Shown here piece after piece: positions 58,213 to 64,000 of a stretch of 64,000 nucleotides of DNA. The position numbers were made by a program, and so were the translations under genes. A model generated the notes under the pieces. That model saw nothing but the letters and a program-made list of their open reading frames with translations. It made no database searches and was not told the DNA's origin. Source of the stretch: Humulus lupulus (lineage: Eukaryota; Streptophyta; Magnoliopsida; Rosales; Cannabaceae); NCBI RefSeq assembly GCF_963169125.1, contig NC_084800.1, positions 145,138,397 to 145,202,396 of the forward strand. The letters run 5' to 3'. The first letter of the stretch is position 1. The number at the start of each line of letters is the position of its first letter.

Positions 58213-60222
58213 TTTCCGCCAAGAATATCATTCTTCATGATGTCCCTAATACCGAGCCTATCCATACCCAAAGCCTGTAGCATACCCAACAACTCCTTGC
58301 GTGCCCATCTACAACCCTACTGGCCAATCCAATTTCCATTCAGCCCAACTAATATATTCTAAGTGATATCTACCCAAATGTCTAGGCATCCCGTAGATAT
58401 AACCAGGTCCTTCCCTTCCAAATCCAGACATTATTACCATCTCCTGCAATCCATGGTTGTCCCTTATTTAACAAGTTAGCTCCCACTCATGCTCATATTA
58501 AAACTTTCATATGAAGAGCTCAATCATTTTTACTATAAACCTTTTACCACTTGTATTCCAATTATTCTCTTGAAAGTTACCAACTCTTCCCCAGCAGGCA
58601 CTAATATCTCAGGCCCTACTGTACAACAACCTTGAGGCATGCACTTCATATATGAATATTTTCTAGGAGATACGTAGCACCAAACTCTTTCAGCTCATCA
58701 TGTAATAAAGAACGAGAATTAACAAGTCAATCAGTCACCTCCGAGGGACTAGCCCCGAGCTCTGATTGTAACAGGGCAGATCAATCCTCCCTTCTCCAAT
58801 CTCGGGTAATCCGCCCTAATGTACTGAACTATTCTATGTAGAAAACATGCCTTCACTTGGTGTCCTCCTAGGTGGCGTCTCCTGCATTTGGCGCATACTA
58901 AATAACTTTACCAGGCCTCATCGCCGCCCTTGTAGTTAACCCGTAAACTATAACGCCTTCATATCAAAACTGGGAGTAGTAGAACTATCAGGGGTCCTTC
59001 TTTCTAGTTATTGGGCATCTGTCCTTAATCCCGCAATTGGGAATACCATTGCCTAGTCTTCCTCTCCCATGGAACTCTCGCTTCATACCCCATCTCTTAT
59101 GTCTTTAATAACAAGGCCCTCCCTACTGCCCAAGCATAGATGAAAATCTCAAGCACTGGAGCGACCCTGGTGCTCTAGGCCATCCCAGAGTTTAATCCCT
59201 AAATGAATCATTATTCCCAAGCTACATCCGCTTGTATCAACTCCCAAGCAGATTGACCAACCCACCAAATTTATTGACATACTTTGTCGTTATCTTTCCA
59301 TTCCGAACCGAGTTCATAAACTCATTAATCTTCATAGTTCAAACTGTGTCATAGTAGTCTCTTTTATCCAATCATTGTCCGAATTCCTCTCAACCCATCA
59401 TAACAACCTTCCGGGTCTGGGGTACCACTTCCCACCACATCCGGGCATCCTCCTGTTGCATATGCAGGGCGCAACTACTCCGTCATGACCTACAATCTTC
59501 GTATCATCAAGGACATAATTAATCATGCCCAACCACTAATTAGTTCTTGAGCAAAGCCAATCCTTCCTTGAAAACTAGAGGTTAATGCTTCTAAAGCCTT
59601 CCATACAATAACTCTTATATATTTCCATCCCCAGGTTAAATCAACACTAGTGCCCTTACTGTCAAGATATATGAAGCAACTTTTCCTCAACGAAACCCGC
59701 TATCTCATCCATCTAATCTCCTTATCTTGATCTAGCAGCCTTACTCACATACTAGCAAATGTTTGCTGCGAATTCTAGGGAAAGATGGAGGGTTCTGACC
59801 CTAACTATCATCTGCTGCCCCACTCAAACAATACCATGTCCAATTAACCATCTTGAGCTCATACATTCTGAATTAGTCCGCAATCACCGACTAAACCCCT
59901 CAGCCCTGATGTTCATATCCAGAATCATCGCACGGGCAGGTCCAAGCAACCACAATAATCATACACACATTAAGCATAATAAAGCACCACTCTACATTAC
60001 TCATGCATTATTTATCAAACCCCATCATTACCAAATATATTCATACACATCATACTTTCTATATTAACATGCAAATAAGACACATATGTTCAATTTAAAT
60101 AATTAACCACATAATCATATCATTAAATACATAACCGTGAGTCGAGCTTATCTTTAGCAGCGAGTGTACACGCCGAGCCAGTCTTCAGGAACCCTTAAAC
60201 ATAGATGGATCTGATACCAAGT
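58213..60222 (-). pseudogene. Heavily decayed gag-protease of element B (right half)
   Basis: Minus-strand traces include a Cys/His cluster read as AKCRRRHLGGHQVKACF near 58840-58890, corresponding to CMRCRKRHLGEC in element A, and capsid-like pieces around 59270-59480. No frame is long. The leader above about 59760 shares its last ~60 bases (GAGTCGAGCTTATCTTTAGC...) with element A at 46070-46100. Confidence 0.75.
60204..60222 (-). promoter_or_regulatory. Primer binding site of element B
   Basis: The minus strand reads ACTTGGTATCAGATCC, the initiator-Met type site with one change from element A. Confidence 0.85.
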
Positions 60223-63200
60223 TGTAACGCCCTAGATAAGAAATACCATTACACTGTGTGTTTTAAAAAAATAGTGCTAAACCTACTAAGCAAGTCGTTT
60301 GAACTTAAATTGTAATTAAAGACTAAGTCAAGGTTAAGTAATAAAAGATTTGGTCAAATTTTTTTTATTTTTCATTAAAATATTAAGTTCGTACACAGGA
60401 TTTACAGACTGATGAAAGATAAACAGATACAATTTAGATGTCCTAAGTGGAAAAAATGGGATTTAACCCTAGTTGCTCCTAAGCTACCCCGACCGTGGCA
60501 ATCGAGCAGGCCGCATATGTACACACCACCCCTGAAGCTCTCCAACTCATGGCTGGTCCAGCAAGCAACTCCCTTACCGGCACCACGTAGCACTCGTGAG
60601 CCAAAGCCCAATAAGAAAACCCAAAACAACATGCACAACTAAGAAACAGTATAAACATACTGGATATAATTCACCAGATTCAACCGATAATAGAATATAG
60701 GCAACAATCCCAATAAAAGTGCAACAGTAGCATTTAATCCATCTTAATACAGTCATTCAGAAGTTCAATAAGTCATAGGCATCAAACTAATATCAGTAAA
60801 CATGTACGTTTCGAAATATATCTTAATCAATAAATGCTTAGGGTTGGCGCCCTTAGGCCGAGCCCTCTGTTTACTCAGCGACTCCGGCTCGCTTACGCCG
60901 AGTCTATGGTTTACTTAGTTGACCCCGACTCATAGTGGCCGAGCCGCGTCCTGTGCGCAAGTCATTTGCCCCGGCTCTCTTAGGCCGTTCATTCTCATAT
61001 AGCATATCGATCATTTAATCATACAATATACATACTCAAATACTGGGAATCTCAGTCATATTTACAATCATTCAAGGGTGCAGTTTTCTTACCTCGGATC
61101 CCGTGCAGCAAGAGTATAGCGGCCCTGAGCATGATCCTTAATTCTTGAGCCCTTGCAGTAAAACCTAGTCACAAAGTGATAATGGATAACCATAAGATTC
61201 TAAACCATTTAAAAACTTTGGATTCAATTACTAGCCTCCGAGGCCTTGATTTCTACTAAACTGGGTAGTCGAAATCGTCCTGAGTGCTTAAGTTTAGGTC
61301 CCCAAGCCTCCCCGAGTCTTAAAACAAACCTAAGTCAAAACTGCCTAGGCGGGCCATGACCTGGCCCTCAGGGTCGTGGCGCACCTCCCAAACAGAGACG
61401 CATCCTCAAGCATCTGGGGGAGGCGAGCTGGGACTTGCCCCTTAGAGTCACGGCGCGCCCTACAATCAGCAGCCCTCCTAGGGCCATCTAGGGTACGCGG
61501 AACGCGGCGCGACCCCATGAACCCAAAATTCCCTGGGGTTTTGTAATGCCCCGGATTCCCTATTATGGTTTAATGGCTGGATTAGTAGGCCGGGAGGGCC
61601 ATAACTGTTTAATTATGCCATTAAATGTGTTTATGCATGTTTATGAGGATTATATTATAGTATGATGTTAAATGCATGAATGTGAGTCCACATTTGTTTA
61701 CAGGGGTGTTTTGGTAATTTGGCCCGTTGAGGGTATAATTGAATACTTGAATGCATGTCAATGATATATTGTGAGAGCACATTATAATGTGGATTTGTTC
61801 GAGCTATTCGGCATGAGACGATCTTTAAATATTAAAGTAACGGTTTAGTCATAACGGGATTAAGTACGAGGCTCGGGGTGAGTCTTGGGATGTTTTAACG
61901 ATTAGAACGTTGCCGGGAGTTAAAGGGTAGCGGGGTATGAATTATTGGTGTTTGAGAATATTGAGATTAGCGGGAGTTGGAGAGCGTTAATTATGATTAA
62001 CAGAATAGGTGAAAGATGACGATTTTACCCTTGGGGAGACTTTAGAAGCTTTAAATGACCTAGGGGCATTAAGGTCATTTTGCTTGGGTTATATATGTTT
62101 CAAGTGGTTGTAGAAGGTTATAGAACAAAAAAAGAGCAGCTTCTTCTCCTTCCCGTACATCATTTCCTCTCTATCTTTCCTTGAGGATTTTGGTCCCAAA
62201 TTGAGGTGGCAAGCTAGGAAATCAAAGCTTGGAGGTTGTAGACTTAATTCATCTACTAAGGAGGATACAAAATAGTTGGAGGTAAGGAATTGTCCATGAA
62301 CTTCATGTGTTACTCTGTTTTCCTTTTAGTTTTCAGCTTATGGTTTTTGATGTAGAAAGTTGGAATCAAGGGGAGTTTTTGTGTATGTTTGATTGGGTTT
62401 TGGTGAGGAGGTGATGTAGATGAGGTTTAGGGGTTGAATTGGATGTTTTGGTAAGGTTTGGGATGTGTTTGGAAGGTTGGTTTCAAGAGGAATCACAAGG
62501 AGGGAGTTTCAGTGCAGCTGCTGGTCTGAAGCTGGCGCCCCAGCGCCAGTCCTAGCGCCTCAGCGCTATTCAGGGCAGAGAGCAGCCCTCTCTGTTTCTG
62601 GGGCAGCGCCCCAGCGCTGGTGGGTGGCGCCTAAGCGCTAGGTCAGTTTCAGGATGTGTTGTTTTTGGGGCTCGGGATGGTTTCTAAGGCTCGGGGGTTG
62701 GTTCCTTTGGCCCTTTTGAGTAGTTTGAGAGTTCCGAGAGTGGGGGATTGGTCCCGGGAGTGTGGTTTAGATTATGAACCATTCATTGATTTACTTTAAT
62801 AATGGTTTCTAATTGGTTATGATTAGGTAACCGCTAAGGAATATAAAGGTTGATCGTTCTCAAGGGTCATTCATATAATAATTCTCACTCGAACCAGAGG
62901 TAAGAAAACGGTGTATGAATACAGTTGCACCCTGTATAGGTATATGACATGCATGGTTTGATATTGGAGCATGTTGGTTGATATATGTGGACGTGGATTG
63001 CATATTAAATGCTAGTGAACATTAATTACCTATTTAAGACACTTACTAGTCAGGGACCGACTCTAAAGTCGAGAATCATGCATTGAATGGCTCTATGGCA
63101 TTAATGCTAGACCGACCCTAGGGTCGAAGAACTTATAAGCGCTTGCCTGGTCTACGACCAGATGACTATAGCCAAGGTATATGACCCCGGTGACCGTTTG

Positions 63201-64000
63201 TCACATGGCTAAGGGACGTTGTCCATAGCTTCAACTCTAGAGTCGTGAGGAAGGTTATGTTGGTGACTGTTCACCTTGCACCTGTCGTGATCAAACTTAT
63301 GAAAGAATCACTTATCCGTTAAGCCCTAGTGATCCTATCGTCACAAGGCTAGAGGGAGCGATGCTCATTATTGTGACTTTTGGCTATTGTCACCTATTTG
63401 CTGGACTGATAGTCCTGAATGGTTATTATGATCGTTGTTGATATTATATCATGCCTTATTGTGTTTTCTTGCTGGGCCTTGGCTCATGGGTGCTATGTGG
63501 TGCAAGTAAAGGGAAGGAAAAGCTTAACCAACCCTGAGTGGAGAGCTTGGGCGATGTGATGTACATACAGGGCCGCTTGACCGCCACGGTCAAGGAGTTG
63601 TCAGAGGGACTAGGGGTTTACCCTATTTTTGCCGCTTAGGCCGGCGGGGATTGTAAATTTGAAACTGTAGCGACTCTTTTGTATTACAAACTACTTGTAA
63701 ACATTTTAAAAGGCTCATGAGCAGTTTATTTACTTAATGAAATGTACCCTTTCCTTTTTATTGGTTTTTTTCACCTTAACCTGATAATAGTGCCTAGATC
63801 ACGTTTTTAACCAAAGGACTCGGGTAGCGAGTCAAATTTCCGGTTCACTGTTCACCGTAACTGTTCTGGGGTAACCAGGGCGTTATAGGTTTCATGCGTT
63901 TTCTCCTCAGTCACATCCCCAAAATCCAACGTCAATTATACTCCCAAACCCAAACCAAGTTTAGATAAAAATCTAGGATCCTTAATCACATAATTTAGGC
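60223..64000 (-). mobile_element. 5' LTR of element B, split and cut by window edge
   Basis: It starts TGTAACGCCCTAGATAAG and matches the 3' LTR at 33657 onward. It is interrupted at 61541 by a 2.3-kb solo LTR and resumes at 63888 or 63893, matching 35615 onward, to the window end. The conserved U5 block (60560-60620) overlaps a 78-codon frame at 60402-60638. Confidence 0.9.
61542..63887 (+). mobile_element. Solo LTR, 2346 bp, TSD GGTTT
   Basis: It starts TGTAATGCCCCGG and ends AACCAGGGCGTTATA, with GGTTT at 61537-61541 and 63888-63892. The empty site is seen in the other B LTR near 35620. The end TA instead of CA is a single C-to-T change. A TATATATG at 62089-62096 could be its TATA box. 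A GC-rich stretch with repeated AGCGCC/CAGCGC words lies at 62530-62645. The conserved U5 block is at 63466-63510. No internal domain is present. Confidence 0.92.

Noticed and set aside
1..64000. CRISPR arrays, rRNA or tRNA genes, bacterial operons, viral genomes
   Set aside because: None seen; tRNA-like matches are only the primer binding sites of retrotransposons.

Overview
This is nuclear DNA of a flowering plant, most likely a eudicot. The evidence is plant-specific retrotransposon lineages (Tekay/Del-like chromovirus, Tat and Athila-type gypsy, Copia), a Mutator-like transposase relic, hAT-like MITEs, and one spliced housekeeping-type gene with GT/AG introns. The repeated LTR termini TGTAACGCCC...GGGCGTTACA would fit a Rosales genome such as Cannabaceae, but that is only a guess. 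There is no bacterial-style operon, CRISPR array, rRNA or tRNA gene that I can see.

Layout. 1-712: end of a Copia LTR cut by the window edge. 713-3774: scrambled Tekay-type gypsy (gag-protease, truncated LTR, an inverted LTR end). 3775-8815: 5' part of an Athila/Tat-type gypsy element (gag, leader, PBS, LTR), its LTR split by a 1.1 kb solo LTR. 8816-11040: further LTR relics. 11215-12720: dead Mutator-like transposase. 13627-14057: a MITE. 15364-17246 (minus): the only convincing host gene, a three-exon member of the AllA-like ureidoglycolate hydrolase/lyase family, followed by plain intergenic DNA and an hAT-like MITE (19734-20455). 21046-33341: a complete 12.3 kb Tat-lineage gypsy element on the minus strand with two 720-bp LTRs and TSD ATAAT. 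It sits in a ~77-bp AT-rich tandem array and carries an extra plus-strand gene of its own (22800-25497). 33657 to beyond 64000: a Tekay-type element (B) on the minus strand. It is split by a second Tekay-type element (A, 38886-58207, TSD AATTC), whose 5' LTR is in turn split by a 9.9 kb Copia element (C, 47770-57666, TSD CTTTT). B's two LTRs are each hit by a separate solo LTR (34038-34649, TSD CATAG; 61542-63887, TSD GGTTT).

How the parts relate. All retrotransposons are decayed. Coding frames are broken by stops that mostly look like C-to-T or G-to-A changes, and in three elements a catalytic aspartate reads asparagine (RT of the Tat element, protease of A, integrase of C), so none should move by itself. 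The nesting gives a clear order: B, then A, then C. The most unusual items are the spliced-looking antisense gene in the Tat element, a minisatellite filling part of the Copia gag, a block conserved near the 3' end of otherwise diverged Tekay LTRs, and a 37-bp perfect inverted repeat at a gag/LTR rearrangement junction.
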